Origin: Streptomyces sp. MspMP-M5
GTDB lineage: Bacteria; Actinomycetota; Actinomycetes; Streptomycetales; Streptomycetaceae
Direction of reading: 5' to 3'
DNA: 62,313 nucleotides
Assembly (NCBI RefSeq): GCF_000373585.1
Contig: NZ_KB891886.1
Location: forward strand, 63,097-125,409
In this document: positions 28,766 to 37,953 of the stretch, piece by piece
Layout: each line of letters begins with the position of its first letter
How positions within the stretch are numbered: the first letter of the stretch is position 1
Made by a program: the position numbers and the translations under genes
Notes under the pieces: model-generated
What the model saw: the letters and a program-made list of their open reading frames with translations, nothing else
Database searches by the model: none
What the model was told of the DNA's origin: nothing

Positions 28766-30747
28766 ACCGCGCCAGGCGCCTCACGCGGGCCGTGCCCGCT
28801 CTCTGCATCCTGGCAGTGCTCACCCCCGTAGCACTGTCCCCGCAGAACGCCGCGCCGAGAACGGCTTACGCGGCGGCAGCCGCTCGGGCGCCCGCAGCTC
28901 CGGAGCCGCCCCAGCCCGCCCCCGGCCCCACCGCCACCGCTCCGAAGCCACCTTCCCTCTCACCGAAACCTGACCCCGTGCCCGGGCCGACCTCCACACC
29001 GGGCCGTCCGTCTCCGAAGCCTTCACCGCCCTCGCAGCAGCCTGCACCGCCCTCGCGGCCGTCGTCCCCTGAGCCGAAGCCGGGGCCTACGCCTTCGGCG
29101 TGCGAGGCCGAGGGGCGCGAGTGCGTCAAGGACACCTCCTCGGGCTGGGATCTGCTCCCCGACTTCCCCGGGATGATCGTGAACGCGATCACCTCGTTCC
29201 TGGGCACGCTGATCGAGCAGGTCATGAAACCGCTCCGCGAGTTTCTGGCCGACACCCTGCTGGCGACCCCCGACGTCACCCAGCACGCCGACGTCAAACG
29301 CCTGTGGAAAGCCACGCTGGGGATCACGGTCGGGATCTACGTGCTGTTCGTGACCGCCGGCGGCATCACCGTCATGGGCTACGAGACCGTCCAGACCCGC
29401 TACGCCCTCAAACAGATTCTCCCCCGGCTGCTGTTGGGAATCGTCGCGGCGACCAGCTCGCTGACCGTGATGAGCAAGGCTGTCATTCTGTCCAACGCCC
29501 TCGCCCACGCCATCATGGCCACCGATCTTGCCGACGCCGGGCAGGGCATGGTCGAACGCGTCCTGCCGTTCGCCCTGTTCAAGGTGGCCGGGCTGAAGCT
29601 GTATCTGCTGCTGTTGGCGATCATGATGATCGCGCTGCTGCTGGCGGTGATGATCGGCTTCATGGTGCGGGCCGCGGTACTGGCACTGGTGGCCGTCTGC
29701 GGACCCCTCGCTCTCGCCTGCCACGCCCACCCGCTGACCGATCCGATCGCACGGCTGTGGTGGCGGGCCCTGGCCGGGTGCCTGGTCATTCAGGTCGCGC
29801 AGTCGATCACGTTCGTTCTCGCCCTCCGGCTGTTCTTCGCTCCAGGTGCCTCGACGCTGGGCATCCCTAAGGCCGACCAGCTGGGCACGCTGCTCGCCGG
29901 ACTCGGCCTGTTCTGGGTGCTGTTCAAGATCCCCGGCTGGACCATGCAAGTCATCCTGCGCGGCACCCCCGCCCACAGCCCCCATGCACCTTCTGCCGTA
30001 CGGGTGCTCAAGCACCTGGCGCTGTACCGGCTCATGGACCACTACGTGCCCGGCATGAGCCTTCTACGGCGCCGGCCCGGCGGAGGCGGCGCAGCGGGAC
30101 TCGGGCCAGGCCGTGGAGGGCCGGCGGGTGGCGGGGGACGTCCTGGTCCAGGTGGGGGCGGCGGTGGCGGTCGGCCCTCTGCAACAGGGCCGGGGAGCAG
30201 GAGAGGTGGTTCGCGACGAACGTTGCTTCCCCGCGGTGGTTCCTCCTCAGGACGTTCCCAGGCGCGAACCGCCACCGGTGGCCGGTCGGCACCGGCACCG
30301 ACAGCCCCGGCAGCAGGCGGGGCACTTCCGGCGACGGCCATCGCCAACGCGTCCTCACGGACTCCCTCAGGTACTACTTCCGGCGTCCAGGCTGCTCTAC
30401 GTCCCGGCCCACGCTCCGCCCCTCTCAGCCGTACACCGACAGGTCCCCGTTTCGTACTTCGTCCCAGCCCGCCCCGTCGGATCCGGCAACTCGCCTGCCC
30501 TGTCACCACCGAGCGCATCCCACCCCGGGCGGCCCGACCAACACAGACGTCGCTGCCGATCCATGCCGAATGCACAACCACGCCTACGCCCGGCTCCCCC
30601 ACCCGGCGGGCCACTCCACCGCCTGCCTTCCCCTCGGCAGCACCACAGTCACGGCCACTGCCCCTCCGCACTCCCGCCGCACACGTACCCCCACGGCCGC
30701 CGCGCCCCCTGCAGCTGCGGCTGCCCCTCGAACCACCCCGGAGGTAG
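28762..30747 (+). CDS. TrbL/VirB6-like T4SS membrane protein
   Basis: A 661-residue protein from a GTG that overlaps the pilin stop (GTGA). A signal-like N-terminus is followed by a Pro-rich extracytoplasmic stretch (about 40-110). Six or more membrane segments lie between about 185 and 400 (ITVGIYVLFVTAGGI, LLLLAIMMIALLLAVMIGFM, LVIQVAQSITFVLALRLFF, LLAGLGLFWVLF). The C-terminal 240 residues are Gly-, then Pro/Arg/Ser-rich disordered sequence. This corresponds to the TrbL/VirB6 channel component of the conjugation pore. The very long C-terminal tail is unusual, though its codon use still follows the GC3 bias weakly. Confidence 0.8.
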   Translation: MNRARRLTRAVPALCILAVLTPVALSPQNAAPRTAYAAAAARAPAAPEPPQPAPGPTATAPKPPSLSPKPDPVPGPTSTPGRPSPKPSPPSQQPAPPSRPSSPEPKPGPTPSACEAEGRECVKDTSSGWDLLPDFPGMIVNAITSFLGTLIEQVMKPLREFLADTLLATPDVTQHADVKRLWKATLGITVGIYVLFVTAGGITVMGYETVQTRYALKQILPRLLLGIVAATSSLTVMSKAVILSNALAHAIMATDLADAGQGMVERVLPFALFKVAGLKLYLLLLAIMMIALLLAVMIGFMVRAAVLALVAVCGPLALACHAHPLTDPIARLWWRALAGCLVIQVAQSITFVLALRLFFAPGASTLGIPKADQLGTLLAGLGLFWVLFKIPGWTMQVILRGTPAHSPHAPSAVRVLKHLALYRLMDHYVPGMSLLRRRPGGGGAAGLGPGRGGPAGGGGRPGPGGGGGGGRPSATGPGSRRGGSRRTLLPRGGSSSGRSQARTATGGRSAPAPTAPAAGGALPATAIANASSRTPSGTTSGVQAALRPGPRSAPLSRTPTGPRFVLRPSPPRRIRQLACPVTTERIPPRAARPTQTSLPIHAECTTTPTPGSPTRRATPPPAFPSAAPQSRPLPLRTPAAHVPPRPPRPLQLRLPLEPPRR

Positions 30748-30752
30748 GTCCC

Positions 30753-31703
30753 ATGGCAGCACCAGACGACCCAACCAACACCCCATACGCCACACGTATC
30801 CCTGCAGACATCTCCCGCCCCGACCGCCTCCTGGGCCCCTTCACCGCCCGGCAGACCGCCGTCCTCGCCGCCGCGGCCGTCACGCTGTACGGCGGCTGGT
30901 GGGCAACACGCGCCTTCATGGCACCGCTCGCCTACGCGGCCCTGGCCGCCCCCATTGCCGGAGCCGTGGCAGCGCTCGCGCTCGGCCACCGGGAAGGCGT
31001 CGGCCTGGGCCGCTTCCTGCTCGCCGCGCTCACCCACACGCGCACGCCCAAGCGTCGCGTACACGCCCCCGAAGGCGTTCCCCCACTGCCGGCCATCGTG
31101 CCGCATCGCTGGGCCAAGGCCGCAGGTCCGCCCCCGGCCGCCATGCGCATGCCCCACGGCGGCATCACTGCGGAAGGGGTGCTCGGCCTGGGCAGCGAGG
31201 GAGCCGCGGCCATGGCGAGGTGTTCCACGGTCAACTTCGAGCTGCGTTCGGCGGCCGAACAACAAGGGCTGACCGCCGCGTTCGCCCGCTGGCTCAACTC
31301 CCTCACCGGACCGACACAGTTGCTGGTGCGTTCCCACCACGTCGACCTCACCCCGCTGGCCGATGCCTTGCACCACGGGGCCGCCGCCCTGCCGCACCCG
31401 GCACTGGAAGCAGCCGCCCACGCGCACGCCGACTTCCTCACCGACCTCGCCGCCGGCGGCAACCTCATCGGCCGGCAGATCCTGCTCGTCGCCCGCGAGG
31501 AATCCCCCACCTCCAGCGTCATGGGCACTGCGAGCGCGGGGCGGGTGCTCCAGCGCCTTGACGAGGCCGCCCGCGCCCTGGCACCGGCCGAGATCACCGT
31601 CACGCCCCAGGACGGCCCGGCCAGCACCCGCCTGGTGCACGCGGCCTGCAACCCCGACACACCCACCCCGCACAGGACCGCATCGGAAGGTGACCTCACG
31701 TGA
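30753..31703 (+). CDS. PrgI-family T4SS protein (VirB3-like N-terminus)
   Basis: A 316-residue protein; I chose the ATG at 30753 with GGAGGTAGG upstream, since the longer frame mirrors the previous gene. The N-terminal PADISRPDRLLGPFTARQTAVLAA plus two membrane segments (about 33-75) match the PrgI/VirB3-type component that sits beside VirB4. The rest is a soluble domain with a helix at EQQGLTAAFARWLNSL and LVRSHHVDLTPLA, which resembles the N-terminal region that some systems fuse to VirB4. The stop overlaps the VirB4 start (GTGA). Cytoplasmic membrane location is predicted. Confidence 0.82.
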   Translation: MAAPDDPTNTPYATRIPADISRPDRLLGPFTARQTAVLAAAAVTLYGGWWATRAFMAPLAYAALAAPIAGAVAALALGHREGVGLGRFLLAALTHTRTPKRRVHAPEGVPPLPAIVPHRWAKAAGPPPAAMRMPHGGITAEGVLGLGSEGAAAMARCSTVNFELRSAAEQQGLTAAFARWLNSLTGPTQLLVRSHHVDLTPLADALHHGAAALPHPALEAAAHAHADFLTDLAAGGNLIGRQILLVAREESPTSSVMGTASAGRVLQRLDEAARALAPAEITVTPQDGPASTRLVHAACNPDTPTPHRTASEGDLT

Positions 31704-33574
31704 CTCAACGTCTTCTCCGCCGCCGTCACCGCCCAGCCCCCACCACCGACGGTGCGGCATTGCTCAACGCGCCTGGTCCCGAGGCCATCGAGGTGCACGC
31801 CCGCGCCCTGGCCATCGGCGCCGACCTGACCACCACGCTTGTGGTCACCGGCTACCCGTCGGAGGTCACCCCCGGCTGGCTCGCCCCCCTGATGAACTTC
31901 CCAGGGCATCTCGACATCGCCCTGCACATCGAGCCCGTCCCCAACCCGGTGGCCGCCGCCGGACTGAAGAAGCAGCGCGCCCGCCTGGAATCCGGCCGCC
32001 GCACCGGCTTCGACAAAGGCCGCCTGGACGACCCCGAAGTGGAAGCCGCCGCTGCGGACGCCGCGGAACTCGCCTACCGCATCGCCCGCGGCGAAGGAAA
32101 ACTCTTCCATCTCGCCCTGTACCTGACCGTGCACGCGCCGAACGAGGACACCCTCGCCGAGCAGGCTGCCGCCGTCCGCGCCATCGCCGAGTCCCTGCTC
32201 ATGACAGTCGCGCCCACGACCTACCGGGCACTCCCCGGCTGGCTGGCCACCCTCCCGCTCGGCCTCGACACCCTCAAGATCCGCCGCACCTTCGACACCG
32301 CGGCACTGGCCACGTGCTTCCCCTTCACCAGCCCCGACCTACCGGTTGTCACAGGCGACGACGGCGTGGCCTCGGGAGTGCTGTACGGACTGAACGCGGT
32401 CTCCGGTGCCCCCGTGATGTGGGACCGCTTCGCGCAGGACAACTACAACTCCGTCATCCTGGCCCGCTCTGGCGCCGGCAAGTCCTACCTGGCCAAACTC
32501 GAACTGCTGCGGCTGCTGTTCACCGGTGTCACCGCCTCGGTCATCGACCCGGAGGACGAGTACGTCCGCCTCGCCGAGGCCGTCGGCGGGCACGTGGTGC
32601 GGCTGGGTACGGAAGGTGTATGCCTCAACCCCTTCGACCTCCCGGTATCCGCACGCGACAGTGAAGACGCCCTGACGCGGCGCGTGCTGTTCCTGCACAC
32701 CTTCCTCACCGTCCTGCTCGGCACCGACCTGACCGCCGCCGAGAAAGCGGTGCTGGACAGAGCGATCCTCGGCACGTACACCCATGCAGGGATCACCGCG
32801 GATCCTCGGACCTGGCAGCGCACTCCGCCCACGCTCGCCGACCTGGCCACCGTCCTGAACGAGGACGGCAGCGAGGTGGCCACGGGCCTCGCCGACCGAC
32901 TGGTCCCCTACACCACCGGCTCGCACGCCCACCTGTTCAACGGTCCCAGCACCGCTGCTACCTCCGGGCACCTGGTCGTCTACGCGCTCCTCGGCCTGCC
33001 GGAAGAGGTCACGGCCCCGGCGATGCTGCTCGCTCTGGACGCCATCTGGCGGCAAGTCACCTCCCGTCCGAGCGCGGGCCGCCATCTGGTCGTGGTGGAC
33101 GAGGCATGGCGGCTGATGCGTGAGGGGGCCGGCGCCCGCTTCCTGTTCCGCATGGCCAAAGCCGCCCGCAAACGCTGGACCGGACTGGCGATCGTCACCC
33201 AGGACGCTGACGATGTCCTCGCCTCACCGCTGGGCCGGGCCATCGTCTCGAACGCAGCCACTCAGATCCTGCTCCGCCAGGCCCCACAGGCCATCGACAC
33301 CATCAGCGAGAACTTCCACCTCTGCCACGGCGAGCGGGAATTCCTCCTCTCTGCCTCCCGAGGCGAGGCGCTGCTGCTTACCGGGGACCGCCGCCACAAG
33401 GTCGCCCTGATCAGCGTCGCCGCTCCGGGCGAACACGACGTGATCACGACTGACCCCAGCGAGCTGTTCAGCGCCGTCACCGCTCAGCACCCAAGAGATG
33501 AGGGATCCGTCTACGCCGATGGCTGCGCAGACGACAGCACCTGCGGCGACGGCGACGAGGGGCGGATGCTGTGA
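31700..33574 (+). CDS. VirB4-like conjugation ATPase
   Basis: A 624-residue ATPase from the overlapping GTG at 31700. Walker A is RSGAGKSY near residue 256 and Walker B is LVVVDEAWRLM near 461. The downstream IVTQDADDVL and TQILLRQAP motifs are the conserved VirB4/TraE C-terminal elements. The N-terminal third (about 1-200) is the CagE/TrbE/VirB-type domain. It would energise pilus and channel assembly at the membrane with the PrgI-family and TrbL-like proteins. It ends in a short acidic tail and overlaps the coupling-protein gene by GTGA. Confidence 0.92.
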   Translation: MTQRLLRRRHRPAPTTDGAALLNAPGPEAIEVHARALAIGADLTTTLVVTGYPSEVTPGWLAPLMNFPGHLDIALHIEPVPNPVAAAGLKKQRARLESGRRTGFDKGRLDDPEVEAAAADAAELAYRIARGEGKLFHLALYLTVHAPNEDTLAEQAAAVRAIAESLLMTVAPTTYRALPGWLATLPLGLDTLKIRRTFDTAALATCFPFTSPDLPVVTGDDGVASGVLYGLNAVSGAPVMWDRFAQDNYNSVILARSGAGKSYLAKLELLRLLFTGVTASVIDPEDEYVRLAEAVGGHVVRLGTEGVCLNPFDLPVSARDSEDALTRRVLFLHTFLTVLLGTDLTAAEKAVLDRAILGTYTHAGITADPRTWQRTPPTLADLATVLNEDGSEVATGLADRLVPYTTGSHAHLFNGPSTAATSGHLVVYALLGLPEEVTAPAMLLALDAIWRQVTSRPSAGRHLVVVDEAWRLMREGAGARFLFRMAKAARKRWTGLAIVTQDADDVLASPLGRAIVSNAATQILLRQAPQAIDTISENFHLCHGEREFLLSASRGEALLLTGDRRHKVALISVAAPGEHDVITTDPSELFSAVTAQHPRDEGSVYADGCADDSTCGDGDEGRML

Positions 33575-35985
33575 CCGGCCCCATGCTGCGAGCCATCGCG
33601 CCGCCGGGCGGACCGTTGGTGGACTTCCTCATCCACCCTGAGATGTTCGCCGCCACCGCGCTCCATGCCACCCTCGCCTGGTGCACCGCGGCTGCGCCCC
33701 TCCTGATCCCCACCGTCTTCGTGTCCGCAGCATGCGGGTGCGCAGCCCGGCGCCGTCTGCTGCGTTCGCGTCAGCAACGTCTTGCCGATGGTGCCCGCTG
33801 CGTGGAGATCCTCGCTCCGCCCCATGTCGCGCCCAAGGGCGGCGAGGTCCTGTGGGCTCAGCTCTCCGGTTTGCTGCGCCCGTGGTGGCGCCGCCTGTCC
33901 ACTGGCCAGCCCCACCTCTCCTTCGAATACACCTGGTCGCACAGCGGCCTGCGCATCTGCATCTGGGTCCCAGGCACCGTCCCGATGGGCCTGGTGTGCC
34001 GCGCCGTCGAAGCCGCCTGGCCCGGCGCCCACACCCGCGTCACCGCACCCGCTCCCCTCCTCCCGGACTCAGACGACGCCGTCGCCCGCACGGCCGGGGG
34101 CCTGCGGCCAGCCCGCCCCGATGTCCTCCCTCTCCGCTCCGATCACCCCACCGACCCTCTACGCGCCCTGCTCCAGGCCGCCACCGGCATGGCCGACCAT
34201 GAATCGGCCTGCGTGCAGATCCTGGCCCGCCCCGCCACCGGCCGCGCCCTGCGCCGTGCCCGCCGCCAGGCACGGCGGCTCAAGGCCGGCCACGCCCCAG
34301 CCCGCCTTTCCGCCCTGGCCGCGCTCCTCCTCCACCGTGCTCAACCCGCCGCCACCGGCAAGCAGGACCCCGACCACGGCACCGCCGTACGTCAGATGGT
34401 GGCCAAACAATCCGGCGCCCAGTGGCAGTGCACCCTCACCTACGCCGCCGCCTGCTCATCGAAGGCCGACCGGGCACAGGATGTGGCGCGGGGCCGGGCC
34501 CATGCCATCGCCTCCGCCTTCGGCCTGTACGCCGACCGCAACTACCTCACCCGCACCCGCCTCCGTCACCCCGAACCACGTCTCACCGCCCGACAGTTCC
34601 CCGCCTCCTGCCCGGCGCTGCTCTCGGTGCCCGAGCTCGCCGCCCTCGCCCACCTCCCCTACGACCCCGACGCCCCCGGCCTACGACGAGCCGGCGCCCG
34701 CTCCGTCCTCCCACCCCCACAGATCCCCAAGCCCACCCCCGGCAACGGCGTCAAACCCCTGGGCCACTCCGATACCGGTGCCCGCCGCGGCGTAGGTCTC
34801 GCCGTCGCCGACGCCCGCCACCACCTGCACGTCATGGGCGCAACCGGCTCTGGCAAGTCCACCCTGATCGCCAACCTCGTCCTCGACGACGTCCGCAATC
34901 ACCGCGGCGTCATCGTCATCGACCCCAAGGGCGACCTGGTCACGGACCTGTTGGACCGCCTGCCCGACACCTGCGCCGACCGCCTCGTCCTCATCGACCC
35001 CGACGATCCCCACACGCCCCCGTGCCTGAACGTGCTCGACGGCACCGACATCGACGTCGTCGTGGACAACATCACTGGCATCTTCCGCCGGATCTTCACC
35101 GCCTTCTGGGGACCCCGCACCGACGACGTCATGCGCGCCGCCTGCCTGACCCTCCTCAAACACCGCAACCGCACTAGCCAGTTGGTCACTCTCGCCGACG
35201 TTCCCCGTCTACTGGGCGAGTCCGCCTACCGGCTGCGGATCGTCCCCGCCCTCCAAGACCCGGTCCTGCGAGGCTTCTGGGCCTGGTACGAGTCGATGTC
35301 CGAACCCTCCCGCGCCGCGGTGGTCGGCCCGGTCATGAACAAGCTGCGTGCCTTCCTGCTGCGCGACTTCGCCCGCCGCGCCATCTCCGCCGGCCCCTCC
35401 ACCTTCGACCTCACCGACGTCCTCAACGGCGGCATCCTGCTGGCACGCCTCCCCAAAGGAGCCCTCGGGGAGGAGACCGCCCGTCTGCTGGGCTCCTTCA
35501 TCGTCGCCGGCACCTGGCAGGCCGCCTCAGCCCGCGCCCGTACCCCTGAACGCCAGCGCGTCGACGCCACTCTCAGCATCGACGAGGCTCACAACTTCCT
35601 GGTGCTGCCCTACCCGTTGGAGGACATGCTCGCTGAGGCCCGCGGCTACCGCCTGTCCATGCTCCTGGCCCACCAGCACCTCGCCCAGCTCCCCCGCGAC
35701 CTGCGCGAAGGCATCTCCGCCAACGCCCGCAACAAGGTCTTCTTCAACGCCTCCCCCGAGGACTCCAACGCACTGGAACGCCACACCCTGCCCACCCTCG
35801 CCGCGCACGACCTCGCCCACCTCGGCCCCTACCAGGCCGCCGCCCACCTCCTGACCAACGGCGCGGAATCCACCGCCTTCACCCTCACCACCCACCCCCT
35901 GCCACCCCCGGTACCCGGCCGCGCCAAAGACCTGCGAACCGCTTCCGCCTCCCGCACCGGCCCACGACAAGCCACCCGCCCCTGA
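33571..35985 (+). CDS. VirD4/TraG-type coupling ATPase
   Basis: An 804-residue protein with one N-terminal membrane segment (about 25-55) and the type IV coupling-protein ATPase: Walker A GATGSGKST near 424-431, then GVIVIDPKGDLVTDLL, and the Walker B-like SIDEAHNFLVLP near 668-678, followed by LLAHQHLAQLP. It links the relaxosome DNA complex to the secretion channel. In contrast to AICEs, which carry TraB-type FtsK translocases, this element has the T4SS type. A 47-bp gap separates it from the next gene, the largest gap in the operon. Confidence 0.92.
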   Translation: MTGPMLRAIAPPGGPLVDFLIHPEMFAATALHATLAWCTAAAPLLIPTVFVSAACGCAARRRLLRSRQQRLADGARCVEILAPPHVAPKGGEVLWAQLSGLLRPWWRRLSTGQPHLSFEYTWSHSGLRICIWVPGTVPMGLVCRAVEAAWPGAHTRVTAPAPLLPDSDDAVARTAGGLRPARPDVLPLRSDHPTDPLRALLQAATGMADHESACVQILARPATGRALRRARRQARRLKAGHAPARLSALAALLLHRAQPAATGKQDPDHGTAVRQMVAKQSGAQWQCTLTYAAACSSKADRAQDVARGRAHAIASAFGLYADRNYLTRTRLRHPEPRLTARQFPASCPALLSVPELAALAHLPYDPDAPGLRRAGARSVLPPPQIPKPTPGNGVKPLGHSDTGARRGVGLAVADARHHLHVMGATGSGKSTLIANLVLDDVRNHRGVIVIDPKGDLVTDLLDRLPDTCADRLVLIDPDDPHTPPCLNVLDGTDIDVVVDNITGIFRRIFTAFWGPRTDDVMRAACLTLLKHRNRTSQLVTLADVPRLLGESAYRLRIVPALQDPVLRGFWAWYESMSEPSRAAVVGPVMNKLRAFLLRDFARRAISAGPSTFDLTDVLNGGILLARLPKGALGEETARLLGSFIVAGTWQAASARARTPERQRVDATLSIDEAHNFLVLPYPLEDMLAEARGYRLSMLLAHQHLAQLPRDLREGISANARNKVFFNASPEDSNALERHTLPTLAAHDLAHLGPYQAAAHLLTNGAESTAFTLTTHPLPPPVPGRAKDLRTASASRTGPRQATRP

Positions 35986-36031
35986 CCAACCACCCCACCA
36001 GTCCCTCCGCCCTACCCAACGGTGATCCGCC

Positions 36032-37021
36032 ATGCCCGCACTCCCCCGCCCCGCCTCCGGCCCCGGCTCCCGCTACACCGCCCGCGCCGCAACCAGCCGC
36101 ACCCGCCCCACCCAACACACCGACATCGCCGCCCTGGCCCGCCGCCTCACCACCCGCGACCTGTGGCTGGTCCGCATGCTCCACGAGCACCGCGTGCTGA
36201 CCACCCACCAGATCACCCGCCTCGCCTACACCTCACTCCGCTCCGCCCAACGCCGCCTACGCGCCCTCCACCACCACGCGGTCGTGGACTCCTTCCGCCC
36301 CCTGACCCAGACCGGCTCCGCCCCCGAGCACTACACCCTCGGCCCCGCCGGAGCCGCCCTCCTCGCCGCCCAGGCCGGTCTCGACTCCGAAGCCGTCGGC
36401 TGGCGCCCCACCCACACCGGCCGCATCGCCTACTCCCCCTCCCTCGGCCACGACCTCGGCGTCAACGACCTCCTCACCCACCTCGCCGCCCACACCCACA
36501 CCACCCCCGCCGCCTGCCTCGCCCTCTGGCTCTCCGAACGCTCCGCAGCCCGTCGCTGGGGCGACATCATCCGCCCCGACGCCTACGCCCACTACCACGA
36601 CGGTGACCGCCTGCTGCCCTTCTTCCTCGAATACGACACCGGCAGCCAACCCCTCGCCCGCGTCGAAGCCAAACTCACCGGCTACGCCGCCTTCACCACC
36701 GCCACCAGCACTCGCCCGGCCCTGCTCATCCACACCCGCACCCAGTCCCGCGACCAAGCCCTGCGACATCGCCTCGCCAACACAGCAAGAGACTTGGGGC
36801 TGAACGTGGCGACCTCATCCGCCGACTTCACCACCACCGAACCCTGGGGCCCCTGGTGGGCACCACTCCAACCCGGCGCCCGCCGCACCACCCTCGCCAC
36901 CCTCACTGACCACTGGCCCACCCTCAGCCCCGCCTCCGGCCTGGAACCAACAGACGTCGACACACCCCTCACCCTCCTCGTACCCCCACAACCGCCCGCC
37001 GCTCCCAAGGCCGGATCGTGA
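36032..37021 (+). CDS. Replication-relaxation family protein (candidate relaxase)
   Basis: A 329-residue protein. The N-terminal winged helix (about 30-100: RDLWLVRMLHEHRVLTTHQITRLAY, RRLRALHHHAVVDS) is followed by a domain with RPDAYAHY (near 182), FFLEYDTG (near 200) and VEAKLTGY (near 212). The D...E-x-D...K pattern resembles a PD-(D/E)xK-type nuclease core. The Replic_Relax family is found in actinobacterial and firmicute conjugative elements at the place where a relaxase is expected, and no other relaxase is seen in this window. It is in the transfer operon; the next gene starts inside its stop (GTGA). Confidence 0.82.
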   Translation: MPALPRPASGPGSRYTARAATSRTRPTQHTDIAALARRLTTRDLWLVRMLHEHRVLTTHQITRLAYTSLRSAQRRLRALHHHAVVDSFRPLTQTGSAPEHYTLGPAGAALLAAQAGLDSEAVGWRPTHTGRIAYSPSLGHDLGVNDLLTHLAAHTHTTPAACLALWLSERSAARRWGDIIRPDAYAHYHDGDRLLPFFLEYDTGSQPLARVEAKLTGYAAFTTATSTRPALLIHTRTQSRDQALRHRLANTARDLGLNVATSSADFTTTEPWGPWWAPLQPGARRTTLATLTDHWPTLSPASGLEPTDVDTPLTLLVPPQPPAAPKAGS

Positions 37022-37953
37022 GCTCCCTGCTCACAAAGGCGATCACCGGCATCAGCTGCACAGTCCTGGCCCTGCCACTCCTCGCCGCCCTCACCATCGC
37101 CGCAGCGCTCGGCGGACTTCCCGCGGACAGCAGCGCACCGACGTCCCCGAGCACACACGCCCTGAACGACATCCCGTCCCGCATGCTCGCCCTGTACCAG
37201 CGCGCCGCCCTCGCCTGCCCCGGCCTGTCCTGGACCGTCCTCGCCGCCATCGGCAAGACCGAGACCGACCACGCCCGCAACCCCACCATGATCTCCACCG
37301 CAGGCGCCGTCGGACCGATGCAGTTCCTCCCCTCCACCTTCCAGTCGTACGCCCACCCCGTGCCCCCCGGAGGAAGAACGCCGCCCACCCCCTGGGACCC
37401 AGTCGACGCCGTATATGCCGCAGCACGCCTGCTGTGCGCCAACGGCGCCCGAGGCGGCAAGAACCTCCAGACAGCGATCTTCGTCTACAACCACTCCCAC
37501 GCCTACGTCAGCCAAGTCCTCGCGACGGCACGCAGGTACACGACCATCGCTCCAACCCCAACTGGCGCTGGTACCGAGGCCGTTGCCTTCGCCCGTGCCC
37601 AGCTCGGCACTCCCTACGTCTGGGGTGGCAACGGACCCTCTGACGGCGGCTTCGACTGCTCCGGCCTCACCCAAGCCGCCTACCGAGCCGCAGGCATCCG
37701 CCTCCCCCGCGTCGCACAAGCCCAATACGACACCAGCCCCCATGTCCCAAAGGACACTCAACTGGCCCCGGGCGACTTGCTGTTCTTCGGGACCAGCCCG
37801 GACCACATCGCTCACGTCTCGCTGTTCATCGGCGCCGGACAGGCGATCGACGCACCGCACTCCGGAGCGGTCGTCCGTCAGGGCCCGGCACGCACAACCG
37901 CTTCCTCCTTCCAAGGGGCAACCAGGCCCACAGCCCGTAGGGGAGATCGGTGA
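37018..37953 (+). CDS. Two-domain cell-wall hydrolase: lytic transglycosylase + NlpC/P60
   Basis: A 311-residue exported protein with an N-terminal membrane anchor or signal (about 10-33). The first domain (about 50-170) is goose-type/SLT-like, with IGKTETDH carrying the likely catalytic Glu and AVGPMQFLPSTF. The second (about 185-300) is an NlpC/P60 peptidase with Cys in GGFDCSGLTQAAY and His in HIAHVSLFIG. Such VirB1-like dual hydrolases open peptidoglycan for the conjugation channel. It lies between the replication-relaxation and DUF2637 genes, overlapping both by GTGA. Confidence 0.9.
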   Translation: MSSLLTKAITGISCTVLALPLLAALTIAAALGGLPADSSAPTSPSTHALNDIPSRMLALYQRAALACPGLSWTVLAAIGKTETDHARNPTMISTAGAVGPMQFLPSTFQSYAHPVPPGGRTPPTPWDPVDAVYAAARLLCANGARGGKNLQTAIFVYNHSHAYVSQVLATARRYTTIAPTPTGAGTEAVAFARAQLGTPYVWGGNGPSDGGFDCSGLTQAAYRAAGIRLPRVAQAQYDTSPHVPKDTQLAPGDLLFFGTSPDHIAHVSLFIGAGQAIDAPHSGAVVRQGPARTTASSFQGATRPTARRGDR

